A stretch of DNA of 64,000 bases, taken from assembly GCA_029721515.1 (NCBI GenBank), contig CM056559.1, positions 25,353,565 to 25,417,564 on the forward strand, given 5' to 3'. Under the pieces are notes generated by a model. The model was not told the origin of the DNA and made no database searches. It saw only the letters and a list, made by a program, of their open reading frames with translations. Positions 10,731-23,345 of this stretch are shown in pieces (the stretch's first letter is position 1; each line of letters begins with the position of its first letter). A program made the translations under genes and the position numbers. The DNA is from Synanceia verrucosa (lineage: Eukaryota; Chordata; Actinopteri; Perciformes; Synanceiidae).

Positions 10731-12040
10731 AAATGTGTGCTGTGAAAAAGTGCTGTCGTCACTAGTGGATGTGTGAGGCCCAGTGATGCAGGTCTTCAAG
10801 GTATCTGCAGCTTGTTAGATTCACTTCCTTTCTCTTTCTGGACACACTTATGAGAGCAGCCGTGAACCAATTTAGTGCTTTTGTTTGTTTGTTTGTCTGT
10901 TCTTTTCAATTGTTTTGTTCAGTTTTTGTTTTTGAGGAGGCGTACATAAGATAAAAGCTCATTTGTGTCTCAATTCTGGTAACTGGAAACACAAATAGGC
11001 TTATTCAAAAGGAACCATATTTTGAAAACAATTTAGTTTTTTTCTTTTGCAATATTCATTTTCTGTGAAAGCTGTGTGTGAGTTCATGTTATGTCTGCAG
11101 GGAATACTGTGGGTGCTTAATGTGATGGAAATATGTTTTTTCTTCTCCTGTGCTTATATCAAATATAAAATGGAGTCTGGGACGAACAGGAAGACAGACC
11201 AACACATTTTTCCCTAAGTCTCAGTCACCAGAGTCAGCAGCCTGTTTACTGTTATTTGAGATCCTCTTAATGCATGTGGCTCAATATGTTTTCATGCTTG
11301 GGGTTTTTCCAATTTTCTGAATAAACCTCAACAATAATTCTGGAAACTGTAGTTACAGCCTTTGATTAAATAGAAGCATGTTTGCTATATTTTCACAATA
11401 ATAGCTTGATGTTGGAACAGCACAGGGTTACCACTCAGTTTAAGCTATAAAACACAGAATGCACTGGTAAAACAGTAACGCTTTTGTTATTTTTGGAAAA
11501 TACCCAGAATAGTGAGAAATAAAATAGACTCAACAGTGAAAGAGAAAAACAAATGATTAGGTGGGACAGTTCCAGGTGATTTAATAAAGACACAGAGCGG
11601 CATGGAGAGAGATGGACAGAGACTATTACTGCTGTTTCTCTGTTGTTTGTCACAAATCTTAGACATTGTCTCTTTAGGATTCCCTTCAACTGAAACATGA
11701 TGTCTGTGTTCATTCATCTTGGATCACTGACTCTGACCTGAGCCACTTCACTGTCCTCGTCCTCGAGCTGCAATAAAGCCATTAGCCTCCAGTGAAACAC
11801 AACATCAGCTGATCAGAGCTGCCAGCTCCCTATCAGAGTGACGGAGGGTGAAGGGGGATTGATGGAGAGAGAGGTGTAGTCCAACCGAGAGGGATCAGAT
11901 GGGAGGAGAAGAAGCAACTTAAATCCACAGAAACTAAACATTGTGTTGTTCATGACCCAGTCGCTTCGAGGCTTCAGCTTGTTATTGTTGAATCAGTCTG
12001 CCAAAGTCCAAACTGCTGCTGCTGTTCAGACAAGAGCAGA
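10731..12040. other. Noncoding stretch with a short TTTG run
   Basis: Holds a (TTTG)n run at about 10880-10896. Overlapping minus frames of 92 and 76 codons at 11435-11717 show no domain. No other feature is seen before the LINE fragment. Confidence 0.5.
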
Positions 12041-12246
12041 CTTCATATCATTCACTCTGCTCAGAAGGTGATTGGCTACAACCTGCGGACCGTCCAGGAC
12101 CCTGGGGTCGACGTTTTCCACCCAAGAACTCTTTGACACTTTCCCCTCCAGTGAGATACTGCAGTCCATCGATACCAAAACCTCACAGGAACAGTTTGTT
12201 TCTGGCTAAAGCCGGGCTCATCAACAAGACCCATGACCCCCGCTGA
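12041..12246 (+). pseudogene. Non-LTR retrotransposon reverse-transcriptase C-terminal tail
   Basis: From 12053 one frame reads HSAQKVIGYNLRTVQD and continues to HPRTL before a stop. After a frameshift it resumes as RYCSPSIPKPHRNS, then LFLAKAGLINKTHDPR, ending at TGA (12244-12246). This follows the C-terminal pattern of fish LINE polyproteins: a KxxGxxLxTxQDL stretch, a HPRTL segment, then RxxS...R..NSFFPxAxxLIN and a stop. The rest of the polyprotein is absent, so this is a 5'-truncated, frameshifted relic. I cannot settle the clade (Rex1-like is one possibility). The match rests on motif memory. Confidence 0.58.
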
Positions 12247-14245
12247 CTCTGACTCTGATCCCACCCCAGTGACACAACACACCTCACTCAATATGTCACA
12301 TTAACACACATCTTTAGGACCATTAGTATGGGTGCTCCTTTCCACAGATTCTATATAAACTAAACTTAGCTCTTCCAGATAACCCTTAGCTGTGCTCTGA
12401 TCACTATCATCCATTTTGCTGTATTGCTCTGATTTCCTTCTGGCTTCCTGCTGAACACATAAACCAGTGAGCTGTTAGAGGAAATCTGCGATCTGAACAC
12501 ATCTGATGTTTGCTGCTTCACAACCTGAATCACAGCAGCTGTGATCTGATCTGTAGCTTTCTAAATACTAGATGTAATGCTTCACTTTTGTCATAAGGGT
12601 TTTACTGACAAGTGAACAGCAGGATGGTTTCAATGGTTTACTGACATGTTGGAAATTATCACTTTACCTTTGTGACATTTGGGTTAGTATGAATCATAAC
12701 CTGAAACTTGGCCTCGACAGGGTCTCAACTAAGTGGATCATGGAATGAAAAAATTCACACAAAATATAAATACTGTAAAGAAAGATTAAAATGTGTTTAA
12801 CTCTGACTCATGGTGTTTCAGAGTTGAGGTTCAGTCTTTCATTGGACTGAGACACAGCTCAGATACACCTGAAGTGATGCTCATCGGATCTTTTTGAAGG
12901 TTTCCATCTAGTTGGAGACAACGGGGTGGACACTTCTTGATGGACTGAATGAAGTCTCCCTAAAACCAGCTGAAGTTTCTCTACTCACTGGTGCCGGTAG
13001 CTTTGCACAAAAGAAATTTTCTTTCAAACACTGAGAGAAAAAATGTAAATGAGACGATGGAGCAAAGAATCGTTTATTCCCAAATGGAGAAAGGATGACT
13101 TTTATCAGGGAGAGGAGAGCAGAGAAGCTGAATAAACATAATGTGTCTTTCCTCCTGTCACTCCTGTTGGACACATTTTGTTTTGGGGAGGGGGTAATTA
13201 CTGGAGTGTCCTCTGTCAGGTCAGTGCTTCTACTTAGAGATAAAAATGAAATGGATTAAAGGGACGTAGAGGGACGGCTGCTTCAGCTTTTTGAGGAGAC
13301 TGCTCTCAGGCCTCATTACCCATCACTCCTCTGTTTTAGGTGTCATCTAACATTTAGCTTTCACCTTGGAAAACTGATGACTTTTTAATCTGATGTCAGA
13401 CTGTTCTTAAATATAAATTATCTGGATGTTTCTTTTTCTCTTATATCTAATATCAGCTGTTGCTCGTTATTGCTTCATATTGAGCCTGCTGTAAATCTAA
13501 AAGGTGTGTGCTTTTCTCTTGTTCAGTAGATTAGTTCCACACTTAAGGTCAGGATGCATCAGTTATGGAAATTTGATGAGCGAGACTTCAGCCATTATTT
13601 CAAAATCTATCTTAAATGTAGTCTATGAGTGCAGTCAATCATCCTTCTCTTTTCTTTGTGCTCATCTTATTAAAATTCAGTTTAAAGTGCTTCAGTCTAT
13701 TTCAGGTGTGACTCCTATCCCGCTGTAATAACCTGCAGACGCAGTAGAGGAAGGTTCTGTATGGCTCTAATGCTTTTTGATGATAATGCCTCTATCAGTC
13801 TAATGGCTCTGTCTGCCTCTGATGTCTCTGTGTTTCTGGCTGTGTCCTTTGCCTCACAGAGGAAAAGGATATTTGGAGTCTGAACTGTGAAATGAAAACA
13901 GTGTCTGTTATTTTCGTTGTGCTCTGGACTGAAATATTGTCTGTAATGACTCAACTTCCAGCTGCTATTTTCTTATAAACATTGTTGAAGCTGAATTATA
14001 TTCTAGATCTGATAAAAAGCTCCCTCTCGGCGGGGGTTTTGTTCTCATACAAAGCAGTGTCATTTTCCTCTGTCTTTCAGTGTTCAGTCTGATTTCAAAC
14101 ATCCTAAATGAATTCAGACTATATTTCATTTGAATGTTGGAGATGAAGACAAACAAACAAACAACACAATAATGTGTCTTATATTATGTAAAACAATCAG
14201 CTGATGTGTTTGATTTGAATATAATTTCTGTGCATGTTAACTGAA
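12247..14245. other. LINE 3' flank and noncoding sequence
   Basis: The first ~150 bases may be the LINE 3' untranslated region, since they follow its stop directly; no poly(A) or repeated tail marks its end. The rest shows nothing recognisable, with a longest frame of 88 codons (minus, 12908-13174). The stretch ends with a branch-point-like sequence (GTTAACTGAATG) feeding the splice signal at 14267. Confidence 0.5.
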
Positions 14246-14273
14246 TGTTTTCTGTTTTGTTTTCCAGGTAAGT
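14246..14273 (+). promoter_or_regulatory. Candidate recursive splice site 1
   Basis: A T-rich pyrimidine tract (GTTTTCTGTTTTGTTTTC) ends in CAG at 14265-14267 and is followed directly by GTAAGT (14268-14273). Both halves are near consensus: a strong 3' splice site and an ideal 5' splice site with no exon between. A branch-point-like TTAACTGA lies about 30 bases upstream. Known recursive splice sites in long fly and vertebrate introns have this YYYYYAG|GTAAG form, and in vertebrates they are followed by a skipped RS-exon. A possible RS-exon donor here is AAA|GTGAGA at 14490/14491. The motif is seen; use in splicing is inference. Confidence 0.5.
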
Positions 14274-16737
14274 GCTGCCAATGACCTTCAGAAGAAAATG
14301 AGATTTAACAAAGATCCTCCTCCATCTTCAGCATCGTTCACATCTCTGTGGGTTTGTTCTTTTTTGTTTTTAGAAAGAGAAGTTTCTCCAGAGGGCTGCT
14401 TAGTATCTTCAGGTGATAATAGGAGAACACAGGTTTCCTTTACGGACACATTTCATCTATTGATCCATACAAACACACAAGAAGAACAAAGTGAGAACAA
14501 AGCAGCTCTGCTTAGGTCTCTACATCAACATACTTTTTGTGGGCAAAGTTCTAAGTTTAAAAAAAAAACAAAAAACAGCAGATTGAAGTTGAAAGAAGGA
14601 ACAACAAAGCTCCTCTGAGACTCGGATGATGTTTCTGGTGTTTCAGACGGCGTTTGCTGGAGTGTGATGACCATGTTGGTTATTATTTAATGTGTTCTTA
14701 GGTTTCCCAGTTCCCCGTAGAGCAGAACCCAGCAGACACCTTTAGCCTTGTTCTCATCACGGTGATGGCCTTGTGTTGTAGCTGACAGGTGAGGCTTTGT
14801 GTTGTCATGCTAGAGATTCTACTCTCTGCTCATATTTTATATAGAAACCCTCAGGCTGAAACACTGGAGCAGGTTGGACGTTGGAGAGAGATACATGTGT
14901 TTGTTCAGAGCCGCTGGGACTTTTCTCTCAGTTTCTGTGTGTGTGTGTTGTAATGTGTGTGATGCACTGTGTGTATTATGGGATGTGAAGTGTCATGGCT
15001 GGCGAACAGAGATCAGCTCCTGGCCTTTTCTCTGCCCCAGAGGATCCTGTTCATCTTCTGTTAGAAACTCTGCTTCATCGTGACTCAGCTCAGTAAAACT
15101 GAACCAAGAATTGTTGAAAGTTAACAGATCATAGTAATGCTCTGATGTCATGTGCATTATGGTAATTTAATCTAATAGGAGACAAAACAGGTGCTGTATG
15201 TTTACTGAAAATGTGTGAATGGGGGGAAAAAAAGGGTTAAATCTAGAGTTTCACTCTGTATGATGCAGTGTCTGGACTCATTCTTTATCTTTGAGGCCTG
15301 TCTGGAGCTGAAATCTCCGAGGGTCTAACTGTTTATGACTCTTTGACATAATTCAGTAATCTCTGTCTTTCTGTCTACACTCTTCTTTCTTTTATCCTTC
15401 ATCTTGTCTCTTCTTGCACCTGCTACATCAGAGATGAAGTTTCTCTCCACCCTGTTTTGAGTTTCCAGCCCCACTATGCGTTCACTACACAAGGGAGAGA
15501 GAACAAGCTGAGCCCCTCTTGTCGAGACAACATTCTCTCTCATCATTCACCTCCATCTGTCTGAACACACAACACACACATTCAATCTCTCCTCCAAGGC
15601 CTTGGCAATGTTAGCATGAGAGTACAGCCTCTAACTGGAGAAGAGACACCAGGTTCTCTCTGACCTGCTCTATCATCATCCTCAGCTCTCTGCTCTGAGT
15701 TACTACACTCATATCTCAGATCAGCCTCAGAGGAAGTGCTTACTGTATGCTGTAGATGGAGTGTACAGTGATTCAAAGTCATTCAAACAGTCAATTTGTT
15801 CCAATGCTCCCTGACCTATGTAGAACTTTTTTAACTTTTAAATTCTAGCAATAACTAACAAATAGAATAAAACGTAATGATCAAGTCAGTTTGCATAACA
15901 TGTACTTAATTTACAATATATGCACTGTAACAAGGTGTGTTTTATGGAGTTTCAGTGACACGAAAGCAGCACCCCTCTATTGAAACAAGTCTTCAGCAAA
16001 ACAAACTACACCAACAAAAGCACATGCTTTGTTCTATAGTTCATGAAGAATGTGGCCTCATCTGTGTCCTTCAGCTCATTTCACAGCTCATTTCATGCTG
16101 AACTCCCTGTGCCTCTTGGAAGCTAGAAGCCAGCATGTTTGATGAGGTTCCCTGACTGCTGGGTAGAGAGCAGCAGCCCTCATCCAAAGCAGGAGGACTT
16201 CACTATAATCTGCTACTTTTCTTCAATTAGAGCCTTTCTGGACTGCTGAGACTTTAGACATGGAGCCAATACCATTAAAGCTAACTGGCAGCACCACCAT
16301 TGAACCAAGCTCTCCTTCTGTCACGAAATCCAGAATGTTCGTCCTTCTTCTTACTCACACATTTACCAGAGGCAGACTTGATGATGCCTCCACCTAAAAC
16401 ACCACCTGTAGAGGCTCACTGTTTAGCTGCCAGTTTACTTTAACCTTCTAACTCTGACTGGATCGCTGAGCACAGAGATGTTAAAATATATAAACTGCAT
16501 ATAACAGTAAAGACATTTACAGTGACACTGAGACAATGATTGATAGAATCAAATGTTATAGACATCTCTGTGAAGAGAATATTTCAAATTTCCACAATGA
16601 CACTTTTCCCATCCACAACTATTATTAAAGATAATAAGTCATGTAAGTGACAAAACTTTCTTCCCCAACACAATACAGTTCTGCTAAACGTCAAGAAGGC
16701 AAATTTAAAGTGTTTTCAGCTGTAAAGAGTGACTTAC
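14274..16737. other. Noncoding stretch with an unexplained block at 15.9-16.7 kb
   Basis: No gene is established. Frames up to 106 codons (14298-14618) overlap the possible RS-exon but have no domain. The block 15900-16730 looks different from its surroundings, with fewer T-rich runs on the plus strand. It might be the body of an unrecognised nonautonomous repeat read on the minus strand, but I found no terminal repeats. Confidence 0.4.
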
Positions 16738-16782
16738 CTTTGTGTGGGAATGAGACTGCAACACACCGCAGAACAGCATCAT
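16738..16782 (-). other. Possible minus-strand first coding mini-exon
   Basis: On the minus strand an ATG ATG start at 16782 opens 15 codons (MMLFCGVLQSHSHTK) ending at AAG|GTAAGT, a consensus donor (exon end 16738, GTAAGT at 16737-16732). An RFX-type X-box sits 67-80 bases upstream (16849-16862), the usual place for that motif in ciliary gene promoters. Against it: no convincing second exon is visible, a trial join to a nearby acceptor near 16683 gives a stop within 14 codons, and the peptide is unknown to me. Confidence 0.18.
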
Positions 16783-16848
16783 GTTCCTGTTCTGTGGTGG
16801 AATGGAACTGGTGAAATTACTCAACTAGAAACATGTGATGCTCTTTCT

Positions 16849-16862
16849 GTTGCCATAGCAAC
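16849..16862. promoter_or_regulatory. X-box-like palindrome 1 (RFX motif)
   Basis: GTTGCCATAGCAAC is a 14-bp near-perfect inverted repeat matching the RFX X-box pattern GTTRCC-N2-GGYAAC with one change. Two further examples lie at 24209 and 39548. Confidence 0.5.
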
Positions 16863-17957
16863 AGCTTTAGTCCCTGTTTACTACCTGTCAGCCACTGCAT
16901 GAACAAGCTTTGCAAACAGGAAGGAAGTTTGACGTACTTGTACTGAGCTTCAGTATTTTCTTCTTGTGTCACTTTTTACTCCGCTACCTTTATTTCACAG
17001 CTTATAGTGGTTACTTTTTAAAGATTTTTTTAAGGCAAAATGCATGAACATGAAACTATTAGTTTATTTATCAACTTGATTTTCTTTCAAGATATCAACT
17101 TTCTATCTGTCAAACGTAAATTCAAGATATGTTTAAAAATGATGTTCAGGACAGACATAAATGACTTATGTTTCATGTTCTTTATAGGTGCAATCCTCAG
17201 GTGGAGGCTAAGATGTAAAATGAAGGGCAAAGCAGTAACTGCTGAAAATTCAAATCTCATTAGAAAATTATTGTTATCCATTCTAATTATTATTTTAATT
17301 TATTCTCAACTGTCTCCCCTTGTTAATAAACCCAGCTTGTGTGCAGTATCTTTACCCTAAACTCAGTTGATGTGATTCTTATTCAAAGCAGATGAATTGC
17401 TAATCCTGTTAGACTCAGGACAGTAAATGTGTCTCTTCAGCAGGGAGTCCTCCACACTGTCTGCAGGGTTGTCTCTGTCTCAGAAGACGCCTGCTGACCT
17501 GCAGCTGTTTGACTCTTGACTTAACATTGAACTCAGAGATATGAGCCTCTCTCTCTAATATTCTGCTCTTTGATAACTGTGTTTATTGCAGTTGGTTTAG
17601 TCTAGTTCCTGGAAAGCAGCTGTATCTTCAGAGTCTAAATGAAGGATGAACTTCCTTCTGCGTCACTTGTCTTTTGTAGCCTCCTGCTCAGACCCACAGC
17701 CCTTTAAACGCTCCATTATTGATATCAATATTTCTTAGTGTTCCACAAGGTGACATAATGTCTCAGCCCTAACATCACACACTGCTGTCATTTAAAGGAT
17801 TACAGTATACTGAGATCCAACAGAGAGGATATAACTTCCTGCTAAATGTCAACCCATCCAGCCTCAGTGAAGAGTCAGATATCAGTCTGAGCACAGAGCC
17901 TCATCACGTCTCTTTATTGAGTGTCTTTGGACAAACAGCATCAGATCACAGAGACGT
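16863..17957. other. Noncoding stretch
   Basis: Overlapping antisense frames of 106 and 64 codons occur at 17040-17360. The plus frame is rich in Leu and Ile because the DNA is AT-rich, and has no recognisable domain. No RNA gene or transposon is seen. Confidence 0.5.
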
Positions 17958-18340
17958 GGTTTGACTCCTGCTGTAGGAATAAGGCTGATAAGAAACAAGA
18001 AAACACAAGGACAGCTGTTCTGTTCCTGTACATCTGTAAAGAGAGAAGAATGAGTCCCATCATAGAGACAGCAGCAGGACACCACTGTCTTTTAGAGACA
18101 ATCCACATCTTTGATAAAGACATCAGAGACCAGAGAGCAGACTTGTGGACAGTCTCTAGTTTGTGTCTCTTGATGTTTTTTTCTGTTGAAGGAAGGTTTT
18201 CCTCCAGCAGGATGGATTTACTGTAGTGGACACAGAGGAGGGTCAGTTCAGCTCTTGGTCACAGTTCACCAGGTTTAACAGCTCCCTCCTCGCTGCTGGA
18301 GAAAGCTCTGTAGTGGATTAGACTGTGTGGTGAAGCTGGG
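17958..18340. repeat. Ancient dispersed family C, copy 1
   Basis: Two collinear blocks match 49358-50032. The first (17958-18060) shares TGACTCCTGCTG, GCTGATAAGAA-style and CTGTAAA...GAGTCC segments. The second (18270-18340) shares CAGGTTTAACAGCT-CCT and the long run GCTGGAGAAAGCTCTGTAGT followed by GG-TTAGACTGTGTG. A third partial relative lies at 30361-30435. Open frames here (101 codons plus, 67 codons minus) are not conserved in the other copy. Confidence 0.65.
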
Positions 18341-21300
18341 TGTCTTACTCTACCTACCTGTAGGAGTCCTTCAGAACACATATAGCTGTCCTTTTCTACA
18401 AACACAGGGTTTGGTTTAGTTTAACTGAAGCAGGTGGAATATTCAAGTGAACAGCAACTCATAATAAATCAGGTCACCATTCAAAATGAAGCCCACATTA
18501 TGAGATTTAAGCTCTGCAGCCCTTGAAGTTATTAAAGATTGAAATCTTTCTGGAGTAGAATAGATTGAATATTTAGGCAGTGATAGATGTAATCAGAGGA
18601 CTGTTTGTTCATTTTGATCTCTTCAATCAGGAGATTTACAGGAAAAACAATTTCTGAGGCACAAGGTGGTTCAGCATTCAACAGTAAAGGATCATTGTAT
18701 GACTCTCTCTTTCTGATTATCTGTTCAATGAAGCTGACAGCGTGAGAAGAGAAATATTTCTGGCTCAGCTGGAAACTATTTTTATTTTTCCTGGAGGAAG
18801 TCTGTTTGCTCCTGTCTGTTTAGAGAACTAAGTGTTTGTTAGGATGATTAAATGGGTTGAAGTTAGACTTCAGTCATGTGATTTGTCTTTGAAGGATGCA
18901 GAGACATAAATGAAAGAGAACGTGGAGCCATGCTGCTAAACAGCTGGTGTGTAGTTATTGATTCATGGATGGATGATGACCAGAGGAATCCAGGTTCATC
19001 TCTTTTACTGAACTGTTCTGCAGTGACAGAATACTATAAAACACTCAGGTCGTAAACAGATGGATTGTTGCTCATGTCTCAGTGTCAGGAAGCTGTCAGA
19101 CAGCCTGCAGACTGTACAAACTGTCATTCTTTCATTGCATTTAGAGGAATTCATTTTCTGGCCTCATATTCGTTCATATTAAATGTGTAACATATTGTAA
19201 ACTGTCTTTTGATCCCTTGGACATTTTGTTGTTTCATGTAAATTCTTCCAGTGTAGTACTGTTGGACCACAAGGGGTCAAACAGTGACCCTGTGTTATAT
19301 CAATTTTCTGTTTATATATTTTATCTATGTTGTCATCACATCACAGTTGTCTTCAGAGGAAAGCTGTAATCATGTCACTGTGCAGAAAGAACTGATCAGG
19401 AGTCAGGTTATAATGATGACAGCTGATAAAGTTGGAAACTATTTTCTGCCAGATGGATGAAGTCAGACTGATGCTTGCTGTTTTATAGCAGGACTTTGAC
19501 CTCATGAAGGTCGTCCTCTCAGTGAAAATAAATACAGTTTTATATGGTGGAGGTCTCACTGTTCATCTGAATAATAAAATGCAAAAGTGTTTAATTCACT
19601 ATTTTAGCCTCATGGAGCTGAATTCTAATTGTGTTGGCACGTTAACTCTTGTTAACTCTCATCTGTGATCATATGAGCATTATCTTAAACCAGTGGAAGT
19701 GATGCATGATGGTTATTACATGTTTATTTCATACTCAGCCATCCAGCATCTTCTTTTTAGAGACTTAAATCATCTCCCTATCTGTATCAGTATGGTTGGC
19801 TCTGATCTGAAACTCAGCTGCTGTCTTTAAAAACAAAGATGAAGAGAGAGATGGATCAGAGTGAGGTGGCTCTATGTCTGCTGATGATGACACACTTTCA
19901 CTAGGAGTTAGTGTGAGAAGAGGACCACTGCTTGGTGTTTGATCCTGGTTTCTCATCTTCCTCCTCCTTGCTTTTCTTCATCTCAGAGCCGCCGGCTAGA
20001 GCCCTGCCTCTCTCAGACCTCTTCTACTCTGCCAAACATCTGGATATTACAGAGACTGTAGAGCTCCAATGAACACAGTGTCTGCAAATGCACTTCATCA
20101 ACAGACACTCGTGAATGGACTATTAAAAGTCTGAATCAAACCAAAAAAGCCCACATTAAGTGTTCATCACTCCAGCAGTGATGATCATTTAATTCATACA
20201 CAGCAGACTCTGGATCAGTCTCACAGTAGATCTGAGTTTCTTTGACTTCTTGTTTTCCAGCTGATTTGACCGGAGCTTTTCCATCTTCTTCACTTATTTA
20301 TTTGTATTCTTGTTTGGTGAAGTCACACCTAGAAAATTTCTGAAGGATTCAAGTTTCCAGAGTATAACAATTCAATGTCCTCAGGCTGTTTATGATAAAT
20401 CACTGACCTTATGAATATTTCAGCGCCCGTGTATTTCGCAGACACATATTTTCCAACACAACAAATATGAACTCCACTGAAATCTGTGCACCCACTAGTG
20501 ATCGATGAGCTGACCTTCACTCTGCTGACTAAATGGTTTCCTGTTTTTTAGTAGATGAGAGGGTCAGAACACAATGAGAGTTGGTCTCTTGTCTGTGAAG
20601 CAAACGTGGACAGGTCATAAAAGACCAGTTCATCACACAGAACACTGCATGTCCTCCTCCTGTCTCTCTGTAGTGTCCCCCAGAAAATAAAGACAATGAT
20701 GCCAGAAACATCATCTTTAAAAGCAGCTGGAGCTCAGATGTGGTATCATAGACTTTCCTGTCATTGCTGGAGGCGGTTACAATGATGAGTTCAAAGAAGA
20801 ACTTTGAAGTTAACAAATAGATGGGTCTGATTTCTCTCTCCTTCTAGCTATGTAATGTAGCTTCACTGAGTTTATTGTTAAGATTATTTTGGCTGCCATT
20901 TAGTTCCTCTCTCTGACCCACAGAAAGATCTCTCTGCAGTTACACAGAGAGTTACTTCATTTAAATGTCTCTCAGCTCTCAGTAAAGAAAACAAAATCTC
21001 CTCTCACTAATAAATAGCAGGAAAGAAGCAAATATGATCCATTTGAGCTCATGATTGAAGAGCTCTGGAAGTGAAACTGAACTGACTGTAATGGGTGTTG
21101 ATGTAGTTATTAAATGTCCACTGAAACACTGAGGAGCTCTGCTGTTCAGATGTGCTTTAAACCTGAAATTGGAATTCAATCAATATTTCAAATAGCAACA
21201 CATACATTTAAACACAATAATTAGGCTGATCACAAACCGCCTGACTGGTTCAGTGTTCATTAAGCAGTGATTTCACAGCACCATGAAATGAGTCCTCCAG

Positions 21301-23276
21301 ACTGTAGAGCCTGACCCTCTCTGGTCTTACTGGCTGCTGGTCAGTTGGCATTTAGCAGCACGAACACAGAATCTAACCTTTAACTGGAGCCTTTCAAAAC
21401 AAAGAGTGACCCCATCTCTGGCATTATTTGATAGAGCATCCAGACACAAGACCTCCATGAGTGGAAAGAAATATCAGCCAGGGAGTGGACTAAAGAAACT
21501 AAGAGGTCCATAGTCCATTCAGAAACTAAATCTACCTTTTTATAGGTGTTAAGAAGGTTGTTTTGTCAGAAAAACATCAAACTGTTCTATATAAAGTTTG
21601 ACATGTCCGAGAGAAATCAGTCTTTCTAGAGTGTAGTCACAGATACAGACATATAGAAGAAGACCAATAACCTCTGATGACAAAAGGATCAGTTGTGATC
21701 AATTGTACTCAGTGTCTTTAAAACAGTTCCTCCTTTTACTCCTTTGTCAGCCTGCACATCCACAAAATCTGCCTTAACTGGTGCAACACTAGAGAGATAT
21801 TAACCATGAATGCTTTGCCATTTGCTTTGTGCACTGAGCTCAGTAAATGTCTAAAATTGCTCACTTATATGATAATTTCAGAAACTTCAAACTCACCAAT
21901 TTTCTCTCTGTCAGATTATAGAATTAGTTGAGCTGAAGTCTTTATCTTTTCCTCAGATTTTTTTCACTTATTCTGTATCAACTGTTAAGAGGGGAACAAG
22001 TCTTTGATCTACCGACCCATGAAATATGATCACATATTAAATTCACTGTCTCACTGTCTTTCAGTGGTGAGAGGATTATAGTCACATAGCTTCATGTTGT
22101 GAGGTGATATCAATATTTCTAGCAGGTTCTTCTGTCTTCTGAAGCAGCAGGAACTTCCTGTCTATCTGCTATAAACTGATGAGAGCTGTGCTGGAGGAAA
22201 CTCAGCTCTGGACCTGGAAAGATCTCACTTTTGTGTGACGACAGGAGATGAGGAAAACTTTAGAGCCAAACATGAACTATTTGTCTTCTCATCTCACTTT
22301 TTCATTGGTTCAGTCCTTTACTGTGATAAAAGCTGCTCTGTTTTGATCGATACTGACAGGAGATCAGATCAAACCAGAGGGAATTATACAGACAGGATCC
22401 TCACTTGAGGTGGTTTGATGGTCCAGGAGATTTGTGGAGATAGTCCTGAGACATGAGTCGGCTTTTTAATCAGATTATCAGCTGAAGTGTGAACTTGTTT
22501 ATTTTTTCCTCCTGATGATCCTCTGATTATGAGCTCAGATTTTCTTGTGAACCTTTTTCACATCTGGAAGTTAAAACATGAGCTGCTAAAACACACCTTC
22601 AAATAACAGTCATGTCTGTCGTTTGATAAGATGATGTGACAACATTAACAGCCTAACAACACTATTTGAGACTCTGTATTAGTGAATATGTTTGTCTATT
22701 AATTGTATTTCTTTCTCTCTCTTCTGTTTTGTCTGTTGAACTTCATCCTGAATCTTTTTCTGATCCTGAAATGCAGCTAAACCATGACTTCTTCTAATAG
22801 GTTCATATAATAAGTGAGCTTGTCTGCTGTGTTTTCCAGTGTGCTCAGTGACATGACTTTCATTTGAGGGATCTCCTACATCTGTTTTTGGATCCAGATG
22901 TTGGGAAACAGCTGTTAAACTGTTCTTCTCATGAGGTCAGACCTGTTAAAGCAGCTGTAAAGCTTTACCGTCATATCTGGAAGATATTAATATTGTGAGC
23001 TGGACATTATTATAAAGCAAGAGACCTTGAGGTGTTTTCAACTTCATGCTCAGTAGAAGATATGAGAGCTCTGCACTCTGAAATTAATGTGAACTTTCTC
23101 TGTAATGAGGGAATGTAATGAGGAGGACAGGTTTTCTGTCCAGTAATAAAACTCTCACTGCAGAACTGTAAAACCCTGAGGAATTGTCTCTAATTGGAGA
23201 TTTGCTGCACAACTTGTCTGGTAAAGTCAAATATCTACTTTATGTATATGTATATATACACATATACAGTATATAC
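18341..23276. other. Long noncoding stretch, nothing recognised
   Basis: Nearly 5 kb without a recognisable gene or transposon. The longest frame is 95 codons (minus, 20529-20816), without motif. It ends in an alternating TATATG/TATACA strip at about 23240-23276. Confidence 0.5.
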
Positions 23277-23345
23277 ATACAGTTGTGTTCAGAACAATAG
23301 CAGAAAATTGAATGTGATCATATTTTACAGAAAGTCAAGAAATAT
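23277..23345. mobile_element. Possible terminal remnant of a DNA transposon
   Basis: After TACA, the sequence CAGTTGTGTTCAGAACAATA followed by GCAG resembles the ends of a dispersed fish DNA repeat in which CAGT follows a TA target. No matching inverted end was found downstream, so this would be a solitary end or a coincidence. Confidence 0.3.
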
